From: Streptomyces flaveolus
Lineage (GTDB): Bacteria > Actinomycetota > Actinomycetes > Streptomycetales > Streptomycetaceae
NCBI RefSeq assembly: GCF_000716535.1
Contig: NZ_JNWV01000036.1
Location: 62,001-126,000, forward strand
Length of the DNA stretch: 64,000 bases
Direction of reading: 5' to 3'
Position numbers and translations under genes: made by a program. Shown in pieces: positions 52,300 through 61,315 of this stretch. Below the pieces are notes generated by a model. The model was not told the origin of the DNA. It worked only from the letters and a program-made list of their open reading frames with translations, and made no database searches. How positions within the stretch are numbered: the stretch's first letter is position 1; each line of letters begins with the position of its first letter.

Positions 52300-53568
52300 A
52301 TGATGACGCGCGTTCATGCGCGGTACCCCACCGACACCGCCCCGCCGACGAGCGGCGCCCGCACCGGATACACCCTCATGGCCGGCGTGCTGGCCGCGAT
52401 GATGCTCGGCGGCACCCTTCCCATCCCTCTCTACGTCCTGTGGGCGTCCCGCATCGGCTTCGGTCCCCTGACCGTCACCGTCGTGTTCGCCGTGTACGTG
52501 GTGGGCACGCTGATCACCCTGCTGTTCTTCGGCGGTCTCAGCGATCACATCGGACGCAGACGGGTGCTCGCGGCCGCCCTGCTGCTGGCGGCCGTCGGGA
52601 CCGGCGTCTTCCTCGTCGCGGACCAGGTGGCGACGCTCGTCGTCGCCCGGGTGCTGAGCGGCCTGGCGGTCGGACTCGCCAGCGGCACCGCCACCGCGGC
52701 CATCGCCGAACTGCACCCCCGTGGTGACCATCGTGCCGCGGCCGTCGTCGCCTCCGGGGTCAACATGGCCGGTCTCGGCCTGGGCCCCCTGCTCGCCGGT
52801 GTCCTCGCCGAGTACGCCCCGGCGCCGCTGGACACCGTCTTCTGGGGCTACCTGGGGATCATCGCTGTCGCCGCCCTTGCCCTCTCGGCCGTCCCGGAGA
52901 CGGTCTCGCGGCGCGACGGCCCGGTCACGCTCCGGCCGGACATCGGCGTCCCGGCCCCCATGCGGGGCGCCGTGGCCGGTGCGGCCCTGGCGGTCTTCGC
53001 CGCCTTCAGCGTCCTGGGGCTGTTCAGCAGCCTGGTCCCCGGCTTCCTGCGGGGAACCCTCGGTCTGCACAACCTCGCGGTGATCGGCGCCGTGTCGTTC
53101 CTCATCTTCGTCACCGGTGCGATCAGCCAGGCCGTCTTCGCGCGACTGCCCGCCCGCCGCTCGGTGGGCACGGGGCTGGCGCTCCTCCTGTGCGGCCTCG
53201 CAGGCCTGGAGGGCGCCCTCTACGTCAGGACACTGTGGCTGTTCCTCCTGGGCACCCTGATCGCCGGCGCCGCGGTCGGGCTGATCTTCCGCGGCGGCCT
53301 CGCCGAGCTGAACCGCCTGGCCGACCCGGGCCGCCGCGCCGCGGTGACCTCCACCTACTTCGTCGCCGCCTATGTGGGCATGGCCGTGCCCTCGGTCGTC
53401 ATCGGACTCCTCTCCCGGACGACGAGCCTGCTCACCGCGAGTGCCCTCGTCGCGGGAGCGGTCTCCCTGGTGGGTCTCACCGCCCTCATGGTGGCGCTGC
53501 GTACCTTCACCGCGCCTTCCCCGGGCCACCTCGGCACGCCCGGTGAACGACTCGACCAAGGGGCATGA
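52300..53568 (+). CDS. MFS transporter
   Basis: 422 aa, about 12 helices. The loop GGLSDHIGRRRVLAAALLLA is the MFS signature between helices 2 and 3. TLPIPLYVLWASRIGFGPLT is characteristic of an actinobacterial drug/metabolite carrier group. It starts 23 bp after the DoxX stop. A fragment of a close paralogue lies at 26651-26710. Substrate and direction unknown. Confidence 0.9.
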   Translation: MMTRVHARYPTDTAPPTSGARTGYTLMAGVLAAMMLGGTLPIPLYVLWASRIGFGPLTVTVVFAVYVVGTLITLLFFGGLSDHIGRRRVLAAALLLAAVGTGVFLVADQVATLVVARVLSGLAVGLASGTATAAIAELHPRGDHRAAAVVASGVNMAGLGLGPLLAGVLAEYAPAPLDTVFWGYLGIIAVAALALSAVPETVSRRDGPVTLRPDIGVPAPMRGAVAGAALAVFAAFSVLGLFSSLVPGFLRGTLGLHNLAVIGAVSFLIFVTGAISQAVFARLPARRSVGTGLALLLCGLAGLEGALYVRTLWLFLLGTLIAGAAVGLIFRGGLAELNRLADPGRRAAVTSTYFVAAYVGMAVPSVVIGLLSRTTSLLTASALVAGAVSLVGLTALMVALRTFTAPSPGHLGTPGERLDQGA

Positions 53569-53980
53569 CGCTCGTGGTGACGGACTTGGCTCTTCCTCGC
53601 ATCGGCAACCGACTGGACGGCCGGACGCCGGCACGGTCGACCTCCCGTACGGCACGGCCGGGAAGCTCGACGTGGAGCCCGCCTGGGAGGAGTTCGGCGA
53701 CGCCGTCGCCGAGTCGGGGCGGGCAAGCGGCTCCACTCGTGCGATCCCGAGCCGCCGGGCCCCCGGCCACGACAACGCCCCCGCCACCTCGGCGCATGGC
53801 CGACGGCTGTGGGGGAGCCGACGGAGCGGAGGAGGGATCCACCGCCAGGTTCGCGAGGTGGGGCGAGACGGTCTCGCCGCTCGTCCTGGGTGCCGGTCCC
53901 CGAGTCCTGTGGCCGTCGAGACGAATGAAGGACACCCCGGGCCGGTCGCGGCCGGCCGTCAACGGAACGGAGAGGTACAC
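53569..53980. other. 412-bp gap with a coding-like fragment
   Basis: In the methyltransferase frame the stretch 53625-53760 encodes DAGTVDLPYGTAGKLDVEPA followed by WEEFGDAVAESGRAS. The composition is protein-like, but I recognise no family. Other frames give Arg/Pro-rich nonsense. It is probably the end of a lost gene. Confidence 0.4.
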
Positions 53981-54916
53981 GTGCAGCGTGAGACGTCGCA
54001 TCAGCCACAAGGGCGGGCGGACGAGGGGCAGGTGATCCTGCCGGGGGACGTCGGCTGGACCGGGCTGATGACGGCCCACATGCGGGCGATCGAGTCGGCC
54101 CGGCAGGACCGGCTGTTCGACGACCCGCTGGCGACGGCGGTGGTGGACCTGGCCCGCCACGCCATCCGCACGGATCCGGACGGCGCCCTGCCGACGGGAC
54201 CCAAGGACGACCAGGGGGAGTTGACCGAGACCTGGTACATGCTGTCGACGTTCCTCGGCGTGCGCACCCGGTACTACGACAGCCGGGTCACCGCGGCCTG
54301 CGCCGTCGGCATCCGCCAACTCGTCGTCCTGGCGGCTGGGTTGGACGCGCGGGCCTACCGTCTGGAACTGCCCGCGGACACCACGGTCTACGAGGTCGAC
54401 ACCGAACCGGTGCTGCGCTTCAAGGAGAGCGTGCTGACGCGCACACGCCTGGAGCCCACCGCGCGTCGCCGCACGGTCGTCGCCGACCTGCGCGGCCCCT
54501 GGGAGGCGGCGCTGACCGGCGTCGGGTTCGACCCCGCGCTTCCCACCATGTGGCTGGTGGAGGGGCTGTTCATGTACCTGAGCGGCCCGCAGTCCGAGCG
54601 GCTTCTCGATGGTCTGACCCGACTCAGCGCCCCCGGCAGCCGCCTCGCGCTGGAGTACTACGAGTCCATTCCGCGCCCGGAGGACGTGTCGACGGTCGAC
54701 GCGGCAGAGGAAGCGGTCATCGCCCGGATCCTGAGCTTCTTCCAGGACGGCCCGCCCACCCCGCCCGACCGGTGGCTGCCGTCCCACGGCTGGCGCCCGG
54801 AGGTGACCACGCTGGCCGCCGAGATCACAGCGCGGGGCCGGGTGATCCCGGAGATGTTCCGCAAGGGACGCCCGCAAGAGGTGAACCTCTGGCTGGCGCA
54901 CGGAACGCTGGGGTGA
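53981..54916 (+). CDS. SAM-dependent methyltransferase (Ppm1/LCMT-like, TIGR00027 type)
   Basis: 311 aa from GTG 53981, with GGAGAGG upstream. TGLMTAHMRAIESARQDRLF, DDPLA, RTRYYDSRVTAACAVGIRQL, VVLAAGLDARAYRLELP (SAM loop) and MWLVEGLFMYLSGPQSERLL match the large actinobacterial family of putative leucine-carboxymethyltransferase-like O-methyltransferases. Substrates are usually secondary metabolites and are unknown here. The frame is open further upstream but without similarity, so the GTG is preferred. Confidence 0.9.
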   Translation: MQRETSHQPQGRADEGQVILPGDVGWTGLMTAHMRAIESARQDRLFDDPLATAVVDLARHAIRTDPDGALPTGPKDDQGELTETWYMLSTFLGVRTRYYDSRVTAACAVGIRQLVVLAAGLDARAYRLELPADTTVYEVDTEPVLRFKESVLTRTRLEPTARRRTVVADLRGPWEAALTGVGFDPALPTMWLVEGLFMYLSGPQSERLLDGLTRLSAPGSRLALEYYESIPRPEDVSTVDAAEEAVIARILSFFQDGPPTPPDRWLPSHGWRPEVTTLAAEITARGRVIPEMFRKGRPQEVNLWLAHGTLG

Positions 54917-55262
54917 ACACGCGCCCGCCGCGCCGCCTCGCGGGGCCGGCGTGGCGGGCGCCCGCGCGGTCGGACGTCGCTCGTGGCGACATCGGTGCGC
55001 TGTGCCTCTGGTGGTCGCGGACAGCCCGGCGGCGGGCCGTCGGCCCACGCGGATCACATGTCCGGCACACCGCGGTCGGTGACGTCGTACAGGAGCCGGC
55101 CGCGGCATTCCGTCTCACAAACGCCCCGGACACACGTGTGGCGCTCAGTCAGGGCGGCGAGCGCGCCGTGGCATCCCTCCGCGGGATGCCACGCGGCACC
55201 AGTGCGGTCGTCACCGGACACCGCCATCGTTGACATGCGGCAACCAGGAAGGAAATACCGCA
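54917..55262. other. 346-bp gap with a hairpin
   Basis: No gene seen. It contains a 10-bp inverted repeat at 55168-55192. Confidence 0.5.
55168..55192. repeat. 10-bp inverted repeat with five-base loop
   Basis: GTGGCATCCC (55168-55177) and GGGATGCCAC (55183-55192). It lies 70 bp before the hydrolase start with no T tract, so it could be a late terminator of the methyltransferase gene or an operator. Confidence 0.45.
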
Positions 55263-56045
55263 ATGCCCCCGACCAGCAGGCGAGTCCAGTTCACCGGATC
55301 CCAGGGCACGCCGCTCGCGGCGCGACTGGAGCTTCCCGAGGCGGTGCCCCGGGCGTACGCCGTGTTCGCGCACTGCTTCACCTGCGGCAAGGACACGTTC
55401 GCCGCAGCGAGGATCTCACGGGCCCTGACGGAGTACGGAATCGCGACACTGCGCTTCGACTTCACCGGACTCGGTGAGTCCGGTGGAGATTTCGCCGACA
55501 GCACGTTCAGCTCCGACGTGGACGACCTGGTGCACGCGGCGGACCACCTGCGTGACCACTTCGCGGCGCCCTCCCTGTTGGTCGGCCATTCGCTCGGCGG
55601 CGCGGCGGTGCTCGCCGCGACGCACCGCATCCCTGAGACCAGAGCGGTGGCGACCATCGGCAGTCCGGTGTCGCCCCAGCACGTGGTGCACAGGTTCGAG
55701 GACGACCGGGCGACGATCGAGCGGCGCGGCGAGGCGGAAGTCGACCTGGGCGGCAGGACCTTCCGCATCCGCCGGCGCTTCCTCGAGGATCTCGCCGCCC
55801 AGCCGCAGCGGGAACGCATCCACCGACTGAACACGGCGTTGCTGGTCATGCACTCCCCGACCGACGAGACGGTGGAGGTGGACAACGCACGGCAGATCTT
55901 CGACGCCGCCCGCCACCCCAAGTCCTTCGTCGCGATCCCGGGCGCGGACCATCTGCTCACCGACCGGTCCGACGCCGCCTACGTGTCCGCGGTGCTGGCG
56001 GCCTGGGCCACGCGCTACCTCGCCGGTCCCGAGCAGCCGTGGTGA
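55263..56045 (+). CDS. Alpha/beta hydrolase (OsmC-associated type)
   Basis: 260 aa from ATG 55263, GGAAGGAA upstream. VQFTGSQGTPLAARLELPEA, YAVFAHCFTCGKDTFAAARI, LRFDFTGLGESGGDF and the elbow LLVGHSLGGAAVL with its serine. HSPTDETV and PGADHLLT give the acid and histidine. This sequence type is often fused to, or found beside, an OsmC peroxidase domain; here it is a stand-alone hydrolase of normal length with a complete triad. Physiological substrate unknown. Confidence 0.88.
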   Translation: MPPTSRRVQFTGSQGTPLAARLELPEAVPRAYAVFAHCFTCGKDTFAAARISRALTEYGIATLRFDFTGLGESGGDFADSTFSSDVDDLVHAADHLRDHFAAPSLLVGHSLGGAAVLAATHRIPETRAVATIGSPVSPQHVVHRFEDDRATIERRGEAEVDLGGRTFRIRRRFLEDLAAQPQRERIHRLNTALLVMHSPTDETVEVDNARQIFDAARHPKSFVAIPGADHLLTDRSDAAYVSAVLAAWATRYLAGPEQPW

Positions 56046-56157
56046 CGTCGCGCACCCTCCCTGCCGGACATCGCGCCGGCCCGTGCCGGACACGGCGCGG
56101 ACGGCGCAGCCGTTCACCCGCGACGGCAGGGGTGAACGGCTGCGACCGAACCGGCCT

Positions 56158-57573
56158 CTAGGCCGCCGCGCGGCTGGTGGGCAGGTCGCCACCGAGACTG
56201 TCCGGCAAGGCGGCGTCGGCGGTCCGGACGGTGCGGGAGACCTTGCTCAGGGCGACGACGACCAGGCTGGCGACCAGGAAGGCACCGGCCATCGCGAGAA
56301 GGACCACGCGTACGGCGACTCCCGAGTCCAACGCGACGCCGACGAGCAGGGGGCCGGCGATTCCACCGATGCGCCCCATGCCGAGGGCCCAGCCGATGCC
56401 GGTGGTGCGCATTCTCGGCGGGTACAGCACCGCCGCCAGCGCGATGACGCTCATCTGGCCACCCGTGACACAGGTCCCGGCGAGGAACGCGGTGAGGAGC
56501 AGGCCGCCCGCCCCACCGTCGACGGCCGCGCCGAGCAGCACCACGAACACCGCCCCGAGCAGGTAGACGACGCCCAGCGTCCCGAAGGGGCCGTGCTTGT
56601 CCATCGACGGTCCGATGAACGTGGCCGCGACGATCCCGCCGACCGTGGTCAGCGCGGTCGCGGCGACGGCGGTCGACTGGGAGTGGCCCAGCTGGGCGAG
56701 GACGCTGGGAAGCCAACTCTGCAGGGCGTAGAACACGGCGAGGTTCAGCATGAACGCCAGCCACAGCAGGGCGGTGCCGGGCAGCCTGTGCCGCCGGAAC
56801 AGTTCCAGCAGCGGCGCACGCTCGGTGGTGACCGCGTCGGCCTCGCGGCGCTCGGGCGCGAGGACCCGTGTGTCCGGGCCGAGGTCCGGTGCGAGACGGC
56901 GGAGCGTGGCGTGCAGCCGGGAGCCGTCCGCCGAGCGCAGGAGCAGGTGGGTCGGGGAGTCGGGCAGGGCCCGCAGCAGCGCCAGGAGCAGCAGCAGGGG
57001 CAGGACGCCGCCGACGACGAACACGGACCGCCATCCCCAGGCGGGGATCACCACCTGGGAGATGAGGCCGGCTGCGACGAACCCGGCGGCCAGCCAGCAG
57101 TAGAGGTGCATGACGAACGTCGAACGCCGCCGCGCCGGAGCGTACTCACTGGCCAGGGCCACCGCGCTCGGGATCGCGGCCCCCAGGCCCGTACCGGTCA
57201 GGAAGCGCAGGACGAGCAGCTGCGGGGCACTCTCCGCCACGGCGCACAGCAGCGTCAGGACTCCGAACCACGCGACGGACCAGATGATGAGCCGGCGGTG
57301 GCCCGTTCTGCCGGCCAGCGGTGCGAGGAGGAGATAGCCGGCCATGAGCCCGGCGACCGAGGCCGAGAAGACCGGGCCGAGGGCGGAGGCGGTCAGATGC
57401 CAGTCCCGGGCGACGACCGGGGCGGCGTAGCTCATCGCCTGGGTGTCCAGGCCGTCGAGGAACATCACCGAACCGGTCATGGCCAGGAGCAGGTAGTGGA
57501 ACCTGCCGACGGGCCGCTGGTCGATCAGAACGTCGAGACGCACCGAGGCGTCGCGTGGAACCTGTGAGGACAC
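56158..57573 (-). CDS. MFS transporter, aromatic acid:H+ symporter-like
   Basis: 471 aa from GTG 57573 with AAAGGTGGGA upstream. MFLDGLDTQAMSYAAPVVAR, LAGRTGHRRLIIWSVAWFGV and AIPSAVALASEYAPARRRST match the AAHS group (PcaK, BenK) that imports benzoates and related acids. Twelve helices. It lies next to the nitroreductase gene on the same strand (290 bp gap) and opposite the hydroxylaminobenzoate-lyase-family gene, so it may import the aromatic acid used there. Confidence 0.87.
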   Translation of the reverse strand: MSSQVPRDASVRLDVLIDQRPVGRFHYLLLAMTGSVMFLDGLDTQAMSYAAPVVARDWHLTASALGPVFSASVAGLMAGYLLLAPLAGRTGHRRLIIWSVAWFGVLTLLCAVAESAPQLLVLRFLTGTGLGAAIPSAVALASEYAPARRRSTFVMHLYCWLAAGFVAAGLISQVVIPAWGWRSVFVVGGVLPLLLLLALLRALPDSPTHLLLRSADGSRLHATLRRLAPDLGPDTRVLAPERREADAVTTERAPLLELFRRHRLPGTALLWLAFMLNLAVFYALQSWLPSVLAQLGHSQSTAVAATALTTVGGIVAATFIGPSMDKHGPFGTLGVVYLLGAVFVVLLGAAVDGGAGGLLLTAFLAGTCVTGGQMSVIALAAVLYPPRMRTTGIGWALGMGRIGGIAGPLLVGVALDSGVAVRVVLLAMAGAFLVASLVVVALSKVSRTVRTADAALPDSLGGDLPTSRAAA

Positions 57574-57863
57574 GGAGATCCCACCTTTCAGGTGTGGCGA
57601 GGGCCTAATCGGCCATTCGCGCGGGGACTGCGCGAAGAGGGGAGGCGGAAGGAAGAGGGGAGGCGGATGAGGGCCGGAGGCGTACGAGACTCCTGGGCGG
57701 GCACGGCGGGAGCCGCAGCGCCTGCCAGAGCACGTGGACGCGGGGAACGTGCCGCGGACGCGGGGACGCGGGGACGCGTGGCCGGTTTGCGGGCAGGCCG
57801 GTGTGTGGCCGTCCACGGGGGATGGGGACGCGGCGGAAGCCGTCCGACGGGCTCGATGGGCCT

Positions 57864-58619
57864 CTACTCGGCTTCGTCGCCGTGGAAGGTCGCGAAGGAA
57901 CCGACGGGTTCGCGCGGGGTGCGCAGCCGGTTCAGGCGGTGCGCGGGGTCGGCGTACCCGAGGGCGAGTCCGCAGACGATCAGCTGGTCGTCGGGGATCA
58001 GCAGGCGCCGTCGCAGCACCGGGGAGAAGTCGATGAGCGATGCCTGGGGACAGGTGTCCAGGCCGTCGGCGCGAGAGGCGAGCATCAGGGCCTGGAGGAA
58101 CAGGCCCGCGTCCACGAGGGCGCTTTGCAGCGGATGACGGCTGGTCGTGAGGATGATGCCGACGGGTGCACCGAAGAAGTCGTAGTTGCGCCGGTGATGG
58201 TCGAGCCGGGCGCCGATGTCGTCCGCGCCGATCCCCAGCGTGTCACGGTACAGGCCCTCACCGAACCGGCGGCGGCGTGAACGGAACGGCTCGCGCCATG
58301 CGTCCTGTTCGGGCTGGTATTCGTAGTCCCGTCCCCGCCCGTCGCCGTTGGCATGGGCCCGGAGGAGGTCTGCGGTGAGTGAACGTTTCGCCGCCCCGGT
58401 GACGACGTGGACCTGCCAGGGCTGGCAGTTGGAGTTGCTGGCGGACCGGGCGGCCAGAGTCAGGAGCCGCTCGACTGTGGACCGGGGGACGGGCGTCGGC
58501 AGGAACGCGCGCACGCTCCGCCGGCTGCGGAGGGCGTCCTCCACCGTGACCCGGGGCGGGGCCGGGGCCGGGGCCGGGACCGGCGCCGTGGCCGGGGTGT
58601 GGTTCATGGTCGTTTCCAT
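57864..58619 (-). CDS. Nitroreductase-family flavoprotein (PnbA-like by context)
   Basis: 251 aa. FMN-binding opening VEDALRSRRSVRAFLPTPVP, then LAARSASNSNCQPWQVHVVT, a central ADDIGARLDHHRRNYDFFGA, and SLIDFSPVLRRRLLIPDDQLIVCGLALGY split over the C-terminal part. Reduces nitro groups or similar with NAD(P)H. The start is ATG 58619, two bases after the small upstream frame's stop; ATG 58607 is also possible. Its promoter shares an operator with the PnbB-like gene at 59605. Together they suggest nitrobenzoate reduction to a hydroxylamine, as in PnbA. That specificity is inferred from context. Confidence 0.9.
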   Translation of the reverse strand: METTMNHTPATAPVPAPAPAPPRVTVEDALRSRRSVRAFLPTPVPRSTVERLLTLAARSASNSNCQPWQVHVVTGAAKRSLTADLLRAHANGDGRGRDYEYQPEQDAWREPFRSRRRRFGEGLYRDTLGIGADDIGARLDHHRRNYDFFGAPVGIILTTSRHPLQSALVDAGLFLQALMLASRADGLDTCPQASLIDFSPVLRRRLLIPDDQLIVCGLALGYADPAHRLNRLRTPREPVGSFATFHGDEAE

Positions 58620-58621
58620 GG

Positions 58622-58885
58622 TCAGGCCGTGGACGGAACGAGGTGACCGGCAGGTGCGGGGGAGGGCACGCTCGTCGTCGCGCCCCGGACGCCGGGGTGG
58701 CCCGTCACGGCCGGGTGGTCCGTGACGGTCGCGTGACGAGTCACGGCCGTGTGGCCCGTCGTTTCGCCCCTGGCGGCCGCGAGGTGGTCCCCGGCCAAGC
58801 GGATCGTCCGGGTTCGGGCGTTCCGGTCCCCGGCGGCGTCGGGGACCGGGACGATGTGGTCGGTCGGCTCCAGAGCAGTCACCAT
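58622..58885 (-). CDS. Small unknown protein before the nitroreductase gene
   Basis: 87 aa. ATG 58885 has GAGGAG six bases upstream, and the stop is two bases before the nitroreductase ATG, so the two are probably translationally coupled. The second half is made of short degenerate repeats around TGHTAVTRHATV and TDHPAVTGHPGV, matching repeated GTCACGG-type DNA. No known domain. It could be a real small protein or a leader that passes ribosomes to the nitroreductase. Confidence 0.5.
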   Translation of the reverse strand: MVTALEPTDHIVPVPDAAGDRNARTRTIRLAGDHLAAARGETTGHTAVTRHATVTDHPAVTGHPGVRGATTSVPSPAPAGHLVPSTA

Positions 58886-58934
58886 CGCGAACTCCTCGCT
58901 TTCGGTCGCGTCACCACGCTCTGTGGTTCGCGTC

Positions 58935-58963
58935 ACGCTAAAGGCGAGTTCTATTACGGTCAA
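58935..58963 (-). promoter_or_regulatory. Promoter of the nitroreductase operon
   Basis: On the minus strand TTGACC (58963-58958), 17 bases, then TAGCGT (58940-58935). The -35 box lies inside the shared operator. Confidence 0.6.
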
Positions 58964-58972
58964 GAGCTGTAA
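58954..58972. promoter_or_regulatory. Shared operator, nitroreductase side
   Basis: On the minus strand TTACAGCTCTTGACCGTAA. It matches 16 of 19 bases with the site before the PnbB-like gene (59527-59545), including its inverted ends TTACAG/(C)GTAA, and covers the -35 box. Just upstream AAAGTCGGACTTT (around 58976-58988) is a second small palindrome. Confidence 0.65.
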
Positions 58973-59074
58973 AGAAAGTCGGACTTTTCTTCCGGCGCCT
59001 GACGGCAGTCGTGCTGCGGGCGGCGCACCGGGGCCCCGTGATGTGCTGGTGCGGAGGGGGAGAGGGGCAACCCG

Positions 59075-59477
59075 GCTGCTCTGGTCGCCTTGATCGAGAC
59101 GATCGGTGACATTGTCGTCGGTGCCGACGTCACGCGGCCGACCTGTACCGGCGCTGGGGGAACAAGCGCGAACCTCCTCATCGACGCGTTGGCGTACGGG
59201 TCGCGCAAGCAGCGCGAGGCCTGCCCTCCGCTGGACATGGAGCGGTTGGCCCCTCATGACGCTCGCGCTGGCGCGGCGCGGTGCCGTGCGTGAGGACGTG
59301 CACCTCGACATGGTCGTCACCCTGTGTTTCGGCAGCTGCTTCGCCGACTACCTGCGGACCGCCCGGGAGGTCCCGGCCGACTTCGCGGAACGGGTCGTCG
59401 CCACGGCCTGGCCGGCACTCGCCGTGGACGGCGAGGGCCATTCCGCCCGAGGGGGTCCTCCAGGGTCGCGCTGCTGA
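59075..59477 (+). pseudogene. TetR-family regulator with frameshifts
   Basis: Pieces of a TetR protein appear in three frames. ALVALIETIGDIVVGADVTR is in one frame. LYRRWGNKRE, the typical HTH end, is one base out of phase (about 59143-59171). LLIDALAYGSRKQREACPPL returns to the first frame. RRGAVREDVHLDMVVTLCFG, then ADYLRTAREVPADFAERVV and ATAWPALA, is in another frame to 59477. At least three single-base shifts are needed, so no functional protein is expected. It lies exactly between the two genes that share the 19-bp operator and was probably their repressor. Confidence 0.72.
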
Positions 59478-59526
59478 GCGACCGCGGTCCGGGCGTGCGG
59501 GGGTGATCGCCTGCTAACGGCTTTCG

Positions 59527-59545
59527 TTACAGGTATTGACTGTAA
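59527..59545. promoter_or_regulatory. Shared operator, PnbB-like side
   Basis: TTACAGGTATTGACTGTAA: perfect six-base arms TTACAG/CTGTAA. TTGACT (59536-59541) is the -35 box and CATGGT (59559-59564), 17 bases later, the likely -10. Confidence 0.68.
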
Positions 59546-59604
59546 TGAAATGCCGAGGCATGGTTCTGGATCAGACCGAGTGGCGACACGAGAGGACCCC
59601 ACGC

Positions 59605-60138
59605 ATGAGCGAGGACAGCCGCAAGGCGCTGATCGAGCGCAGCATCCCGTTCCTGGCCGAGGTCAGGAACCGCACGGCCGGCAAGGACCTGGAGAGCTGG
59701 CTGAACACCACCTACGGCCCGGACAGCGAGCTCTACCAGGACCTGGCGCGCCTGATCAAGATCGGTGTGCTGGAGGAGGGCTGGGCGGCGAACATCGAGG
59801 TCGACGGTCCTCGCTACCGCCGCAGCCGCATCGCCGAACCGACGGAGGAGACGCACTACTTCAGCATCACCGCGGTCTACATGGACAGCGTCGAGCGCTA
59901 CCGGGGCCAGTACCACGCGCACCCCTACGGTGAACTGAACCTGGTCGTCCCGATCGACCCCGGAGCCGAACTGGTGGGACCGAACGGCTGGCAGGGACCG
60001 GGCTGGACCGCGCCCGCCCCGGGCAGCCACCACTACCCCGAGGTGCGAGGAGGCGCACTCATCGCCCTCTTCTACCTCCCCGCCGGACGGATCTCCTACG
60101 ACATCCGTCCTTCCCGGTCCGCCGATGCCGCCGCGTAG
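59605..60138 (+). CDS. pnbB: 4-hydroxylaminobenzoate lyase-family protein (PnbB/DUF4863)
   Basis: 177 aa from ATG 59605. DLESWLNTTYGPDSELYQDL, EEGWAANIEVDGPRYRRSRI, ETHYFSITAVYMDSV, QYHAHPYGELNLVVPID (H104, H106, E110), APGSHHYPEV (H142, H143) and LFYLPAGRISYD follow the PnbB/DUF4863 order as I know it. PnbB converts 4-hydroxylaminobenzoate to protocatechuate and ammonia without cofactors. The nitroreductase gene on the other side of a dead TetR gene shares its operator, which supports a nitrobenzoate route. No protocatechuate dioxygenase is nearby. Confidence 0.8.
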   Translation: MSEDSRKALIERSIPFLAEVRNRTAGKDLESWLNTTYGPDSELYQDLARLIKIGVLEEGWAANIEVDGPRYRRSRIAEPTEETHYFSITAVYMDSVERYRGQYHAHPYGELNLVVPIDPGAELVGPNGWQGPGWTAPAPGSHHYPEVRGGALIALFYLPAGRISYDIRPSRSADAAA

Positions 60139-60266
60139 TACGGCGCCACGAGGGGCCAGTAGGGTACGGCGCCCCGCCGCCGTGAACGGATCCCGGCGGC
60201 CCGGGGGCACCCCGCCGGGGCCTCCGGCGGCGGCCGCGGACCGGGCCGGGCGAACGGAGACGGGAC

Positions 60267-61034
60267 ATGGCGCGTTCCCAGGCCGGTGAGTCGGTGCTCG
60301 CCCGTGCCGCACGCGTCCTGGCGGCGTTCGGTCATGACAGCCGGGTGCTGACCGTCGCCGAGATCGCCCGCCGGGCGGCCCTGCCCGTACCGACGGCACA
60401 CCGCCTGGTCGCCCAGCTCCTGGACGTCGGCTTCCTGGAGCGCACCGAAGGGCACGGGGTGCGCGTGGGCCTGCACCTGTGGGAGATCGCCTCTCTCGGC
60501 GCCCGGGCCCTGGACCTCCGGGAGGCCGCCATGCCCTTCCTGGAGGACATCCACGCGGCGACGCGGCAGCACACCCAGCTGACCGTGCTCGACGGGACCG
60601 ACGTGCTCGTGCTCGAGTGGCTCAGGGCCCGTGAGGCCCTCCCGGGACTGCGCCTGCACGCCGGGCGCCGGATACCCGCCCACGCGGCGGCGGCCGGCGC
60701 CGTGCTGCTGGCGCACGCCGAGGCCCGGGCCCAGGAGGAGGTCCTCGCCGGACCGCTGACGAGGCTGAGCGACCGAACGCCGACGGAGCCGAGCGACCTG
60801 CGCAGCCTGTGGGCGCATGCCCGTCGGCGGGGTTACGCCGTGTGCGACGGCTTCGTCGACGCTCGTGCGACGGGCATCGCCGTCCCCGTACCGGGGAGGA
60901 ACGCCCGGCCCGTCGCGGCGATCGGTGTCGTCGTCCCCGCTGATGAGGCCCGGCCCATGGAGCTGGTGCCGGCGCTGCTGGCCGCGGCCCGTGGTATCGG
61001 ACGGGCGCTGAGCACCCCCGCGTCCCCGGGGTGA
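60267..61034 (+). CDS. IclR-family transcriptional regulator
   Basis: 255 aa. Winged HTH (about 8-70) with LTVAEIARRAALPVPTAHRL, then the effector domain with LDGTDVLVLEWLR, GRRIPAHAAAAGAVLLAHAE, RRRGYAVCDGFVDARATGIA and VAAIGVVVP. IclR proteins of the PcaR/PobR kind sense aromatic acids. It follows the PnbB-like gene by 128 bp and may control the aromatic-acid carrier or a distant protocatechuate operon. Confidence 0.92.
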   Translation: MARSQAGESVLARAARVLAAFGHDSRVLTVAEIARRAALPVPTAHRLVAQLLDVGFLERTEGHGVRVGLHLWEIASLGARALDLREAAMPFLEDIHAATRQHTQLTVLDGTDVLVLEWLRAREALPGLRLHAGRRIPAHAAAAGAVLLAHAEARAQEEVLAGPLTRLSDRTPTEPSDLRSLWAHARRRGYAVCDGFVDARATGIAVPVPGRNARPVAAIGVVVPADEARPMELVPALLAAARGIGRALSTPASPG

Positions 61035-61315
61035 TCGCTCGCTCGCCCGGACACGGCGCCGTCTCCACGCCTGGCTGGACATCGCACCGACCGCGGCACC
61101 TGGAATGCTCCGGCCGGAGCGCGGAGATGCGGGCGGCGGTCCACCCGCCGCCCGGAGGCTGAGCCAGGCAGACCGTCGCCCGCAGGGCCGTTCCTCCCCG
61201 CTCCGAGCAGCCCGACGCTGCTGGGAGTGACGCTCTACGCCGAGCGCCCCGTACGGGGCCGTGGACCCTGTCGGCTCTGCTCGGTGGCCGCGGTGTAGCA
61301 CCGCTCGCTGCGGGG

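Noticed and set aside
56083..57567. A 494-codon plus-strand frame rich in Gln, Asp and Gly
   Set aside because: It is the antisense shadow of the aromatic-acid MFS gene; its composition reflects codon bias of the real gene.
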